A stretch of 36,974 bases of DNA from Bacteroidales bacterium (GCA_012514255.1 JAAZAP010000345.1:1-36974), one strand, 5' to 3'; positions 1 through 8,233 are shown, counted from the stretch's first letter. Translations and numbers: made by a program. The notes: generated by a model from the letters alone, not told the origin.

Positions 1-159
1 GCAGACATCTTTGCCGGCTACGAGTTTAGTATGGGCCTCTATTTCCAGCTCAATGCACAGCTCGGTCTGTTGAACATGATACCTGCACTGGAGGATGGCG
101 GCGACCAGCCGAACCTTAAGAACACCGGATTCAGCCTGTCACTGGGATATAACTTCTAG
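1..159 (+). CDS. Outer-membrane beta-barrel protein, C-terminal fragment
   Basis: Only the last 52 codons are present; the gene begins before the window. The frame from base 1 is open and ends at TAG (157-159). The fragment has alternating hydrophobic residues (GLYFQLNAQLGLLN) and finishes with a beta-strand ending in aromatic Phe (SLSLGYNF), the typical last strand of a barrel recognised by the BAM machinery. This suggests a PorT-like or OmpW-like outer-membrane barrel, but the family cannot be fixed from so little. A strong intrinsic terminator follows about 50 nt downstream, so this is the last gene of its transcript. Confidence 0.6.
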   Translation, partial: ADIFAGYEFSMGLYFQLNAQLGLLNMIPALEDGGDQPNLKNTGFSLSLGYNF

Positions 160-206
160 TCACACCTGTTACCCGGGTATGAATTAAAACATACAGATTG
201 ACTGAG

Positions 207-240
207 GCCGTCTGCACCTGCAGACGGCTTCTTTTTTTTT
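207..240 (+). terminator. Rho-independent terminator of the outer-membrane barrel gene
   Basis: A perfect 9-bp stem, GCCGTCTGC (207-215) and GCAGACGGC (220-228), encloses the loop ACCT. It is followed by TTC and a run of nine T. The T-run lies only on the plus-strand side, so it serves the rightward gene ending at 159 rather than the leftward carrier gene ending at 256. Confidence 0.9.
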
Positions 241-255
241 CGGCAAAGGTTGAGG

Positions 256-1851
256 TCAGAATCCCTTAAGATCCATGAATACCGTTGGTATCAGCAGCAG
301 GAAACCCAGCAGGAAAAGGATCACAATGAAAGGCAGTACCCATTTGAACCACTTTTCGTAGGGAATCTTCGCCACGCTCAATACACCAAGGAGTACTCCT
401 GATGTGGGGGTTATCATATTGGTAAACCCGTCGCCAAGCTGAAATGCCACAACTGTTGCCTGGCGTGATACCCCTATCAGGTCTGAGAACTGTGACATCA
501 TGGGCATGGTGAGGGCGGCCTTGGCAGATCCGGAAGGCATGAAAAGGTTGATAACAGTCTGGGTGATGTACATCATGGTGACGGAAGCCATCCTTCCGGC
601 ACCTGAAATCGATTCGGAAAGCCTGTAAAGAAGAGTATCAATTATATTCCCGTTTTCAAGGATAATTATTATGCCTCCCGCCAGACCTACAATCAGTGCG
701 GCCGACTGTATATCCTTCACCCCGTCGAGAAAAAGCTTCGTGATCCTGTTGGCATCATAGCCCATCGCTATTCCGCTTGCCAGCCCCATGGCAAAGAAGA
801 GGGTGGCTATCTCCATGATGTACCAACCGTATCCCATCACTCCTGTGATGAGGAAGAGAATTGTAAATATCAGAAGGTTTATGATGAAGAAGTGTGCCGA
901 TTTCCTTAGCGTTAACCATCCGGTTAAAAGGAAGAGGCCTGTAATTACGGGTATTGCCGGCACCCTTATCTGACTCTCGCCAAATGAAAGTGAAGAAACA
1001 GGAAAGAAGAATGAAAAGACTGTCATTATGACAACCAGGATTATGAAAATAACCCAGGCAGAAGCAGGAGTGTGGTATTCAGCCTTCATCTGTGTTTCAG
1101 AATGCAGTTTTCTCCAGTAGTTGTCATCCTCATGTACCCGTGACCGCATCGGGTTTTTCCTGATCTTTCCGGCATAGAGCAGTATATAGGCAAATCCGGC
1201 AAGGCTGATTACAACCCACATGATCAGTCTGTATTCCAGTCCTGAGAAGAGCGGGAGATCGGAGAGTCCCTGTGCAATACCGATAGTAAAGGGGTTGAGA
1301 AAGGCTCCGGCAAAACCCAGGGCGGCAGCCACAAAGCAGAGAGAGACACCCACAATAGAATCATACCCCATTGAGACAGCCAGGGGGACGAATATTATTG
1401 TAAAGGCAATTGTCTCCTCGCTCATCCCGAAGACAGCCCCGAAAAAGCTGAACATGGTCATGATCACGATAAAGATCAGGTTATCTGCACCAATGACTTT
1501 GATCACTCCGCGGTTGCCTATCCTTTTTGTGAAGCGCAGCACCGATCCGATGGCCACATCAATTGCCTTGCTCTCATTCATGATCCAGAAGGCGCCGCCG
1601 ATGATCAGGATGAAGACAATAATGTCAGCCTTGTCAACAAAACCGTCGAACAGTGCTGAAAACACCTGCCAGGTCTGGGGATTCTTTTCGACATAGTGAA
1701 ATGAGCCGGGGATAACCACGCTGCGGTCGATGCCATTTACACTGACCGTCTCTCTGTTAAATGCTCCGCCGGGCACTATCCATGTGAGAATGGCGCACAG
1801 GACCACTATGCCGAAGACAATTACGTAGGTATGGGGGATCTTTTTGAACAC
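256..1851 (-). CDS. YfcC-family (DcuC/PF03606) inner-membrane carrier
   Basis: A polytopic membrane protein of about 531 residues. Its C-terminal half has the family hallmarks PSGSAKAALTMP, FQLGDGFTNMITPTSG and VAKIPYEKWFKW, and the N-terminus has IPHTYVIVFGIVV followed by LTWIVPGGAF. Relatives are anaerobic C4-dicarboxylate carriers or basic amino-acid/dipeptide antiporters; the substrate cannot be read from sequence. The start is uncertain. The frame opens at a TTG at 1905, inside a heptanucleotide repeat. The GTG at 1849-1851 gives MFKKIPHTYVIVF, which matches the usual family N-terminus (charged residues then PHTYV), so it is preferred. No Shine-Dalgarno is seen at either. It lies downstream of crtB on the same strand and may be cotranscribed with it. 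Confidence 0.85.
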   Translation of the reverse strand: MFKKIPHTYVIVFGIVVLCAILTWIVPGGAFNRETVSVNGIDRSVVIPGSFHYVEKNPQTWQVFSALFDGFVDKADIIVFILIIGGAFWIMNESKAIDVAIGSVLRFTKRIGNRGVIKVIGADNLIFIVIMTMFSFFGAVFGMSEETIAFTIIFVPLAVSMGYDSIVGVSLCFVAAALGFAGAFLNPFTIGIAQGLSDLPLFSGLEYRLIMWVVISLAGFAYILLYAGKIRKNPMRSRVHEDDNYWRKLHSETQMKAEYHTPASAWVIFIILVVIMTVFSFFFPVSSLSFGESQIRVPAIPVITGLFLLTGWLTLRKSAHFFIINLLIFTILFLITGVMGYGWYIMEIATLFFAMGLASGIAMGYDANRITKLFLDGVKDIQSAALIVGLAGGIIIILENGNIIDTLLYRLSESISGAGRMASVTMMYITQTVINLFMPSGSAKAALTMPMMSQFSDLIGVSRQATVVAFQLGDGFTNMITPTSGVLLGVLSVAKIPYEKWFKWVLPFIVILFLLGFLLLIPTVFMDLKGF

Positions 1852-1894
1852 CGGGCCAGATTTGCGCTGCAAATTAGTAATTACTGTCTGAAGT

Positions 1895-1922
1895 GCAAAT
1901 CGCAAATCGTAAATCGCAAATC
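1895..1922. repeat. Heptanucleotide tandem repeat (GCAAATC x4)
   Basis: Four contiguous 7-bp units, GCAAATC at 1895, 1902 and 1916 and the variant GTAAATC at 1909, lie between the end of crtB (1925) and the carrier gene. The TTG that opens the longest carrier frame lies inside the array. A change of one unit would shift that extension out of frame but would not affect the preferred GTG start. Confidence 0.85.
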
Positions 1923-1924
1923 CC

Positions 1925-2848
1925 TTATTGCCTCAATATGACCTGCCTGACGCGTTCCCTGGTCTCAGCCGGGGTGGGATTCAGTTCTTCGGCTGTGAAG
2001 GTGCCCCTTTCCGGATTTATGCGTTCAAAGACCATCATATAGAGTTCGAAGATGATCTCCAGGCTGAGCCTGTATCTTGGCTCCATCACTGGGCATATTT
2101 CTTTCATAATTTTTACGGTCCTCAGCCGGTAGTGGTCTGCCAGCGTGAGATACCTGCGCATCATGGCCCTGAAACCGTCGGTGAGAGCTGCCCCGCGTGC
2201 CATTTCGTTCATCGCGGAGCGACTCAGTCCATGCCGTTCCATGACATCATCAGCAAAATAACTCAGGTTGCTGAGCTGGTCTTTCCGGAAATCGCGCATT
2301 ATATGGACCAGATAGCTGAACATGGCACATGGCTCAGCTGTTTTGCGCACATCAAACGGAGGATCATGGAAGATACCGTCTCTCTCCTGTAGCCCGGCAA
2401 GATGAACAAATATCGATGCCGGGGCCACCGAAGCCCCTCCCGAGTAGGCAATAAAATCATCAAGTGTCGCAAATCCGTCGTGGGTCACATCATAGAGCAT
2501 TGATTCCGCAAATGCTTCCAGTGACCATCGCGGGATACGGAATTTGTCTACTGTATATCCCAGCTCGTTGTTAAAGGGTGAGCTGGCCAGGCCTTTCTCC
2601 AGCATTCCCATCCACTGTCTAATGTCTGCCCTGAAGCACTCCCGCTCTGTCTCGCTGATACCTTTGTGGGCTGCTTTGTGGTCATCTATCAGGTCATCCA
2701 GTGAACGCATGAATCTGTAGCATGTGCGTGCCGCGCAGTATCTCTCATTATCCCAGAAGTTTGCCGCAATGAGAATATTTGGGTGATCAATGATTTTTTC
2801 GAAATTGATCGATTCAAAGATGGCCATGAACTGATCTCTCATTTTCAT
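1925..2848 (-). CDS. crtB: Phytoene/squalene synthase family protein (CrtB-like)
   Basis: A 307-residue soluble or peripheral isoprenoid synthase that joins two prenyl diphosphates head to head, probably two geranylgeranyl diphosphates to phytoene. The first aspartate-rich motif is RSLDDLIDD (Asp51/52 and Asp55/56). The second is RDFRKDQLSNLSYF, matching the DxxxD...YxP region of the trans-isoprenyl head-to-head family. The length is usual for bacterial CrtB. The start ATG overlaps the crtI stop as ATGA, which implies translational coupling. A purine-rich GGGAGGTGAG lies just upstream, inside crtI. Its pairing with a CrtI-type desaturase favours phytoene over squalene synthase. Confidence 0.88.
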   Translation of the reverse strand: MKMRDQFMAIFESINFEKIIDHPNILIAANFWDNERYCAARTCYRFMRSLDDLIDDHKAAHKGISETERECFRADIRQWMGMLEKGLASSPFNNELGYTVDKFRIPRWSLEAFAESMLYDVTHDGFATLDDFIAYSGGASVAPASIFVHLAGLQERDGIFHDPPFDVRKTAEPCAMFSYLVHIMRDFRKDQLSNLSYFADDVMERHGLSRSAMNEMARGAALTDGFRAMMRRYLTLADHYRLRTVKIMKEICPVMEPRYRLSLEIIFELYMMVFERINPERGTFTAEELNPTPAETRERVRQVILRQ

Positions 2849-4350
2849 CTCTCACCTCCCTTCCTGTTCGTTTGTTCGGCGAGTATTCTCTCTGACACCA
2901 GTTTTGCTGACATGAGCACCATGGGAATGCCGTTCCCCGGGTGCGTGCTTCCACCGGTGAAGTAGAGGTTTTTGTACCTCCTGTCCCGGTTATGTGGCCT
3001 GAAGTATCCCATCTGCAAAATATTGTGGCCCAGGCTTCCGAAGACTGATCCCTTTGTCACGTTCAGTGCCTCTTCCCATGTCTCCGGGGTGGTGACTATC
3101 TCAAACCTGATATGTGACTCAATGTCATCGATTCCTGCTTTCTTCAGTTTTCTGAATATGGCTTCACGGGCTCTGTCAGTTATGCGTTTCCACTCCTGAG
3201 AATTCCTCTTGTCGAGATGACCGACTCCCACTGCAACGGAGAGGGTATCATAACCCTCCGGGGCGGCAGAGGCATCAGTGCGCACCGGGGCGTGAATGTA
3301 GAAGCACGGATCATCGCCCATCGACTTATCCCTGAAGATACGGTCAAGGCCTTCGCGGAAGCGGTCAGAGAGAAATGTGTTGTGATGGCTCAGTTGAGGG
3401 TACTGTTTGTCGAGTCCCCAGTGAAGTATCAGGGCCGAGCATGAGTATCTCATTCGGCTAAGGCGGTGTGCTTTGGAGCCGGGAGGCAGCAGTTCACGGT
3501 AGACATATGGCAGATCGGCATTGGCGATGATAACGTCAGCCCGCGCCACGCTTCCGTCAGCCAGGGCAACACCGGTGGCCCTGTTGCCTGAGACCAGTAT
3601 CTGCCTTACCGGCTTCGCAAAATGGAACCTGACCTCTTTTTCCGAGGCTTTTTCCATCAGCTTTGCCGCGATGCCATACATGCCTCCGACAGGAAACATT
3701 GAGCCCTCGGTCAGTTCAGCAGCAGGGATCATTGAAAAGAGTGCCGGAGCTGAAAAGGGACTCTGCCCCACATAGATGTTCTGAAAGGTATAGGCCATCT
3801 TCAGGTGTTCTGATCTGAAGAACCGGCCAGTGTAACGGTAGTGATTGAGGTATGTCTTCAGTTTAATGAGCAGAAGCGCATTTTTGAGATTGAAGAAATC
3901 GAAGAACCTGGTAAAGTTTCGGCCCAGAAGTTTCTCAAAGGCCATCGTATAAAGGCTGAACCCGGTGGTGACATACTTCTCTTCCCTGGTTGAACTGCCG
4001 GGCTCGAGCATTTCCAGTTGCTGTCTCATCCTCTCCCTGTCGGTTGTAAAGATGAGGCTGGTCCCGTCATCAAACCAGAGTTTATAGATTTCGTCCATGG
4101 GCCTGACATTCAGTTCTTCCATCTTCACCCCCAGTGATCCGAGCACATCACGGTAGACTTCCGGCATGAGCATCATGGTTGCTCCCACGTCAAACCGGTG
4201 TCCGTCACGGATTATCTGCCCGCATCTGCCTCCTGCAGAGATGTTTTTCTCAAACACATCAACACTGTATCCGTGTTCAGCCAGGGAAAGTGCTGTAGCT
4301 ATGCCCCCTATGCCGGCGCCTATTACCAGCGCCGTTCCATTACCAGCCAT
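2845..4350 (-). CDS. crtI: Phytoene desaturase (CrtI family)
   Basis: A 501-residue FAD-dependent carotenoid desaturase. The N-terminal dinucleotide-binding motif is VIGAGIGG (Gly11, Gly13, Gly16) with the acidic end of the second strand at DVFEKN. A central block with FPVGGMYGIAAKL is typical of CrtI. The C-terminal FAD-binding signature is YFTGGSTHPGNGIPMVLMS. It introduces double bonds into phytoene, and CrtI-type enzymes are membrane-associated. It is the first gene of a leftward crtI-crtB unit and overlaps crtB by 4 nt. CrtD- or CrtN-like desaturases share these motifs, so the exact desaturation step is not certain. No cyclase, ketolase or prenyl synthase gene lies nearby. Confidence 0.9.
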   Translation of the reverse strand: MAGNGTALVIGAGIGGIATALSLAEHGYSVDVFEKNISAGGRCGQIIRDGHRFDVGATMMLMPEVYRDVLGSLGVKMEELNVRPMDEIYKLWFDDGTSLIFTTDRERMRQQLEMLEPGSSTREEKYVTTGFSLYTMAFEKLLGRNFTRFFDFFNLKNALLLIKLKTYLNHYRYTGRFFRSEHLKMAYTFQNIYVGQSPFSAPALFSMIPAAELTEGSMFPVGGMYGIAAKLMEKASEKEVRFHFAKPVRQILVSGNRATGVALADGSVARADVIIANADLPYVYRELLPPGSKAHRLSRMRYSCSALILHWGLDKQYPQLSHHNTFLSDRFREGLDRIFRDKSMGDDPCFYIHAPVRTDASAAPEGYDTLSVAVGVGHLDKRNSQEWKRITDRAREAIFRKLKKAGIDDIESHIRFEIVTTPETWEEALNVTKGSVFGSLGHNILQMGYFRPHNRDRRYKNLYFTGGSTHPGNGIPMVLMSAKLVSERILAEQTNRKGGER

Positions 4351-4412
4351 CAGGTATATAATTAATTGGTGTTTATTCCCGTTTCAGGATGCCATTTAAG
4401 GTATCCACACAA

Positions 4413-4420
4413 CAAATATA
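4413..4420 (-). promoter_or_regulatory. Possible -7 element for crtI-crtB
   Basis: On the minus strand, TATATTTG matches the Bacteroidota -7 consensus TAnnTTTG exactly. It lies 63 nt upstream of the crtI start. I see no convincing TTG at the -33 position, so this is a half-site call. Confidence 0.35.
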
Positions 4421-4530
4421 TGAACAAACTGCCGGATGAAACCTGAGGCATGTTGGCCAACTGCGGTATATGGCAGGTGAATGGCGGAAAAACTACCGCC
4501 GGATATTAGGTTGAGGCTTAAAGGTGGCAG

Positions 4531-4565
4531 CGCCTGACGGCAAATCCTGCCGTTAATGTCAGGCG
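4531..4565 (-). terminator. Nested palindrome at the 3' end of the aldo/keto reductase gene
   Basis: An outer 8-bp arm, CGCCTGAC (4531-4538) and GTCAGGCG (4558-4565), encloses an inner 5-bp hairpin CGGCA/TGCCG around AATCC. It begins 3 nt past the reductase stop on the minus strand. There is no T-run, so it is not a classical intrinsic terminator; mRNA 3'-end protection or a small mobile palindrome is equally possible. A second hairpin, GGCGG/CCGCC, lies at 4483-4500. Confidence 0.4.
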
Positions 4566-4567
4566 GG

Positions 4568-5554
4568 CTACCAGAGATGGTGTACCAGTGGCTTTATCTC
4601 CTCATCATAGATGGCATTGACTGCCTTCAACTGTTCGGGGGTAAAGCCCGGGAAGGCTGCCGTGTTGAGGTTTGACCTCACCTGGTCGGCAGAGGATGCT
4701 CCGGGGATGATGCAGCTGACCTCTTTGCTCTGCAGGATCCAATGCAGTGCCACCTGCACCAGCCGGGTGTTTTCAGGGAAGAGTGCCCTTAGTCTTGTCA
4801 CGGCTTTGAGTCCCTTGTCATAGGGCACACCAGCGAAAGTCTCGCCCTTATCAAAGAAGAGGCCGGTACGATTAAAGAAACGGTGGTCTCCCGGGGCAAA
4901 GCGGGTGTCAGGACCGAACTTGCCGGAGAGGAGGCCGCTGGCCAGCGGTACGCGGATAATCACCCCGATGTTCTTCTCTGCAGCCATACTGAAGAACCGC
5001 TCGCGGGGGCGCTGCCGGAAGATGTTATATATCATCTGTACGGTTGTGACGTTTTCGTATTCGATGGCTTTGATTGCCTCCTCTACCTTCTCAACGCTGA
5101 CGCCGAGGTTGAGGATCTTGCCCTCCTGTTTCAGCTTTTCAAACTCACCGAAGATCTCCGGCCTGTAATAAACCTCCGTGGGAGGGCAATGGAGCTGGAT
5201 CAGGTCAATGCAATCACTCCCGAGCCTTTTCAGGGAGTCCTCAACGTAACCGCGCAGGACTTCAGGTGTGTATCCCTTATTTACATGGGGATTAATCTGT
5301 CTGCCGCACTTCGTGGCAATACGCACCGCAGCACCCGATTCACGGACGGTTTTGCCTACGGCCTTTTCGCTCTCACCGTCGGAATATACGTCGGCAGTAT
5401 CAATGAAATTGACTCCGTTGTCAATGGCTTCGCGGATTATTGATTCAGCCAGGGAGTGATCGAACTTCGATCCCCACCTGCCACCAACCTGCCATGTCCC
5501 GAGAGAAATCTCCGAGACCTCAAATCCTGTCTTTCCCAGTTTTCTGTAATTCAT
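4568..5554 (-). CDS. Aldo/keto reductase
   Basis: A 328-residue NADPH-dependent oxidoreductase with the (beta/alpha)8 AKR fold. The catalytic tetrad is visible from the preferred start: Asp52 and Tyr57 in FIDTADVYSDGESE, Lys82 in RIATKCG, and His122 in LIQLHCPP. The C-terminal CIIPGASSADQVRSNL is the usual cofactor-phosphate region. The family commonly starts as MNYRKLGKTG, so the ATG at 5552-5554 is preferred. The frame also extends to a GTG at 5593 that overlaps the upstream stop (GTGA) and would add 13 mostly polar residues. The substrate is unknown. It follows an outer-membrane protein gene in the same direction and is probably cotranscribed with it. Confidence 0.9.
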   Translation of the reverse strand: MNYRKLGKTGFEVSEISLGTWQVGGRWGSKFDHSLAESIIREAIDNGVNFIDTADVYSDGESEKAVGKTVRESGAAVRIATKCGRQINPHVNKGYTPEVLRGYVEDSLKRLGSDCIDLIQLHCPPTEVYYRPEIFGEFEKLKQEGKILNLGVSVEKVEEAIKAIEYENVTTVQMIYNIFRQRPRERFFSMAAEKNIGVIIRVPLASGLLSGKFGPDTRFAPGDHRFFNRTGLFFDKGETFAGVPYDKGLKAVTRLRALFPENTRLVQVALHWILQSKEVSCIIPGASSADQVRSNLNTAAFPGFTPEQLKAVNAIYDEEIKPLVHHLW

Positions 5555-5589
5555 CTTTCCGTTTTTTTTGTTAATACTGGTTTGTTTTG

Positions 5590-6570
5590 TCACCTGCTGT
5601 AAAATGATATGCTGATTCCTGCCGTAAGGGGATTGAACCTGATGGCGCTGTCAGTTGTGATGCGGTTTCCGTCAGACCGGATCCAGGGCTTCCGGTGCAG
5701 TTTGACCGCGTAGCCTCCGAAGATGCCTATTGACCAGTAGTCGCTCATCCCGCGGTTGCCGTTGTACATAAGGTATTCAAGGTTAAGGCCGGCTACGGCA
5801 ATGGTCTGGTTGAACCGCAGATCGGTCTCCTTCTCCCGGAGATAGTTTTCCAGTGGTACTTTGCTTTCTGCGGGGTAATTGCGGAGCCTGCATTTAATCC
5901 ATCTGAGAGAGATCAGGGGAGTCATCCTGATCCTGCGTGAACTGATCATGTCATAGCCCAGGTTGAGTTTGAAGAGAGTGTTGTTGAGGTCAACCACCAG
6001 GGTGTCATAGTCTTCCTTGTATCTGTAGCCTATGCCTATGCCAAATCCTGTATAGAAACGGGAGAACGAGGCTCCTATCTCAGCACCGGTTACAGCGAAG
6101 TAGTCCATCACCTCCGTGTTGTGACTGCCCAGCAGGCCGGTGAACTCGGAAAAGTCGGTCAGGATGGCATCAAAGCCAATGGCAGATCTGGTGACAACAC
6201 TCGATGCCGGAGTTAATTCAGCGTCATCTGCCCAGGCATCGGCTTCCAGGTACATCGGAACAAGGGTGATTCTGACCGGCATTATCGTAGTTTCATCAAT
6301 TTCGACCTCTGCCGGGATGAATCCGGGACAGGTGACTGAGAGCGTATGTTCACTCTCAGGATCAAGTATGAGATTAAATACGCCGTCCATATCAGAAGCA
6401 GTGCAGTTGGCACTGCCGGCCTGGCAGACCCTGACCCCAACGATCGGGACGTTGCGGTGGTCCGCCACCGTTCCCTTCACGGCTGTTCCCTGTGATAATA
6501 CCGGCAGTGACAGGATTGCCAGCAGTAGTATTATCTGGAGGCGGCGATAAAGGATGATCATATTATGCAT
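5590..6570 (-). CDS. CarboxypepD_reg-like domain outer-membrane barrel protein
   Basis: A 326-residue exported protein. A signal peptide is clear (LQIILLLAILSLPVLSQG). Residues ~29-110 form a carboxypeptidase-regulatory-like Ig fold (VKGTVADHRNVPIVGVRV, DMDGVFNLIL), as at the N-terminus of SusC-like proteins. Residues ~140-326 alternate aromatic and glycine-rich strands (GFGIGIGYRY, GIFGGYAVKL) and end in SISFYSR, suggesting a small outer-membrane barrel. There is no plug domain, so it is not a TonB receptor. Function unknown. Either the ATG at 6570 or the one three codons later may be the start. Its stop overlaps the longest possible reading of the reductase gene by 4 nt. Confidence 0.75.
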   Translation of the reverse strand: MHNMIILYRRLQIILLLAILSLPVLSQGTAVKGTVADHRNVPIVGVRVCQAGSANCTASDMDGVFNLILDPESEHTLSVTCPGFIPAEVEIDETTIMPVRITLVPMYLEADAWADDAELTPASSVVTRSAIGFDAILTDFSEFTGLLGSHNTEVMDYFAVTGAEIGASFSRFYTGFGIGIGYRYKEDYDTLVVDLNNTLFKLNLGYDMISSRRIRMTPLISLRWIKCRLRNYPAESKVPLENYLREKETDLRFNQTIAVAGLNLEYLMYNGNRGMSDYWSIGIFGGYAVKLHRKPWIRSDGNRITTDSAIRFNPLTAGISISFYSR

Positions 6571-6683
6571 CTCTGCGCTTTTGTTGTATAAAGATCAGAC
6601 ACTGACACTATTTCCCGGCATAAGGTGAGAGGAGATTCCTTTCTGGCAGTTGAAGGTCCGGAATCAGCCACCGTCATGCAAAA

Positions 6684-6715
6684 CAAAATTAAGTAAAAAG
6701 TGCTAAAAAAAGCAA
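6684..6715 (-). promoter_or_regulatory. Possible promoter of the 5590-6570 gene
   Basis: On the minus strand, TTG (6715-6713) lies 21 nt upstream of TAATTTTG (6691-6684), which fits the Bacteroidota -33 TTG and -7 TAnnTTTG pattern. It would give a leader of about 105 nt. The TTG falls inside the arm of the OmpA terminator, so termination and re-initiation would be adjacent. Confidence 0.35.
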
Positions 6716-6737
6716 CCCCGGCAAAAATGCCGGGGTT
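6705..6737 (-). terminator. Rho-independent terminator of the OmpA/TSP3 gene
   Basis: A perfect 10-bp stem, AACCCCGGCA (6714-6723) and TGCCGGGGTT (6728-6737), has a four-base loop. On the minus strand it is followed, after GC, by seven T. It sits about 33 nt past the stop of the leftward OmpA gene. Confidence 0.9.
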
Positions 6738-6769
6738 ACATAAATTAATCGGGTGGAGCTAACCCGGTG

Positions 6770-8233
6770 TCAGAACACTACCTTGAATTCAACCCTTCTG
6801 TTCCTGGTCCTTCCCGCAGCAGTATTGTTGTCTGCGATAGGGGTGGTTTCACCATAGCCCTGGGAGGTCATCCTGGCCGGATCAATACCTTTGTCTGCCA
6901 GGTATTTCTTCACGGCAGCGGCTCTTCTCTGTGACAGATCGAGGTTCATAGCGTCGTCACCCACATTGTCCGTATGTCCGTTGATCTCGAGGTTATAAAC
7001 CGGATTATCATTCATCACATTCACCACATTATTGAGAATCGCGTATGATGAAGGCCTGATAATATCCTTGCCTGTTTCGAACAGTATCCCTGTAAGAGCC
7101 TGGGTAAAGACCTTTATGACCTCCTCCTTCACTTCGGGGCATCCCTTGTTGGCTGCTATACCTGCCTCATCCGGGCACCTGTCATCAATATCAGCCACCC
7201 CGTCACCGTCTGAATCGGGACATCCTTTTAGCTGCACGGGACCTTTGTCAGTGGGGCAGCGGTCATCGGCATCGGTAATGCCGTCACCATCTGTGTCAGG
7301 ACATCCGTCTAATTCAGCCAGTCCCTTGACATTCGGGCACTTGTCGTCATTGTCTGCAATACCATCACCGTCGCTGTCAGGGCAACCCAGTAACGCTGGC
7401 AGTCCTTTCACTTCGGGGCATTTATCCACGGCATCCTCAATGCCGTCACCGTCAGTGTCGGGGCATCCGCTGAAAGCTTCCAGTCCTGCTGCCCTGGGGC
7501 ACTTGTCCATATAATCGGGCACACCATCGCCATCGCTGTCAAACGGGCAACCGTCAGGCCCGACACTTACGCCGGCAGGTGTGTCGGGACACCTGTCAAG
7601 CTTGTCACTGACTCCGTCACCGTCGCTGTCCCTGGGCTTGCCGAATGAAAAGACAAGTCCTACTGCATGGGAGAGGAAGTGATCATTTTTTTCAGGCTCG
7701 ATCTCCAGGTCACGGTTGTCACCGCCAGTGAAATTATATAGTACCTGGTACTGAAGAGCGAATCCCGGTGTGATGTTAATCCTGACACCACCTCCCAGAG
7801 GAATTATTGCATCCCAGCCGTCAACCCTTGTTCTTCCTGATTCTCCTGCAAAGCTGGCAAAGCCAAATCCTCCGGTAAGGAAAGGTGCTATCAGGGCATC
7901 CTCCTTTAAAAGATAACCGTTATTGAGCTTATACCTCAGCAACAGTGCCCCGTCGGTCTTATCTGCAAGGAAGTTACTTGCAGATGACTCGTAGTAACCG
8001 TAAGCGCCATATTCAGCCTGGAGGGCAAGGTCAAATGACGGACACAGGTAGCGGCTTAACTGCAAGGCTCCATGGAAATAGAACGGATCCCACTCGTTGA
8101 TTCCGCTGCCCAGATCTCCGATATATACAGTTTTACCCCCAAAGAATCCGAGTGACCATTTCTGGTCCGGGTTCTGAGCTGATACTCCCGCAACCAGGAG
8201 AGTTAGAAAAATCATAGATAGTAATTTTTTCAT
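6770..8233 (-). CDS. OmpA-family porin with six thrombospondin type 3 repeats
   Basis: A 487-residue outer-membrane protein. A signal peptide (LLSMIFLTLLVAGVSAQ) is followed by an N-terminal beta-barrel (~22-195) with many Tyr/Gly strands. Residues ~199-366 hold six TSP3 calcium-binding repeats of the type DSDGDGxxDxxDxCP, each about 24 residues. Residues ~372-487 form an OmpA C-terminal domain that binds peptidoglycan, with the key stretch NGHTDNVGDDAMN and LSQRRAAAV. It anchors the outer membrane to the cell wall. The gene has its own terminator and is divergent from the S9 peptidase gene. The start ATG at 8233 gives a normal signal peptide. Confidence 0.93.
   Translation of the reverse strand: MKKLLSMIFLTLLVAGVSAQNPDQKWSLGFFGGKTVYIGDLGSGINEWDPFYFHGALQLSRYLCPSFDLALQAEYGAYGYYESSASNFLADKTDGALLLRYKLNNGYLLKEDALIAPFLTGGFGFASFAGESGRTRVDGWDAIIPLGGGVRINITPGFALQYQVLYNFTGGDNRDLEIEPEKNDHFLSHAVGLVFSFGKPRDSDGDGVSDKLDRCPDTPAGVSVGPDGCPFDSDGDGVPDYMDKCPRAAGLEAFSGCPDTDGDGIEDAVDKCPEVKGLPALLGCPDSDGDGIADNDDKCPNVKGLAELDGCPDTDGDGITDADDRCPTDKGPVQLKGCPDSDGDGVADIDDRCPDEAGIAANKGCPEVKEEVIKVFTQALTGILFETGKDIIRPSSYAILNNVVNVMNDNPVYNLEINGHTDNVGDDAMNLDLSQRRAAAVKKYLADKGIDPARMTSQGYGETTPIADNNTAAGRTRNRRVEFKVVF
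7140..7636 (-). repeat. TSP3-coding tandem repeat region
   Basis: Six degenerate copies of a roughly 70-bp unit encode the DxDGDG...CP calcium-binding repeats of the OmpA-like protein. The repeat is in the protein; the DNA copies differ at many third positions. Confidence 0.85.

Noticed and set aside
1928..2392. 154-codon open frame opposite crtB
   Set aside because: Antisense to a well-supported isoprenoid synthase; composition is not protein-like for this genome.
4531..4565. Cloverleaf-like structure considered as a tRNA or small RNA
   Set aside because: Only 35 nt with two stems; no T-loop, anticodon arm or CCA-end features.
4883..5443. 186-codon open frame opposite the aldo/keto reductase
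   Set aside because: The opposite strand carries a complete reductase with its catalytic tetrad; the antisense frame has no recognisable domain.
7032..7514. 160-codon open frame on the plus strand opposite the TSP3 repeats
   Set aside because: It is the reverse reading of the repetitive TSP3 region, Ser/Pro-rich with no domain or start signal; a shadow frame.
7140..7636. Regular ~70-bp repeats that could look like a repeat array or CRISPR
   Set aside because: They lie in frame inside the OmpA-like gene and encode the DxDGDG thrombospondin type 3 repeats; no constant repeats with unique spacers.
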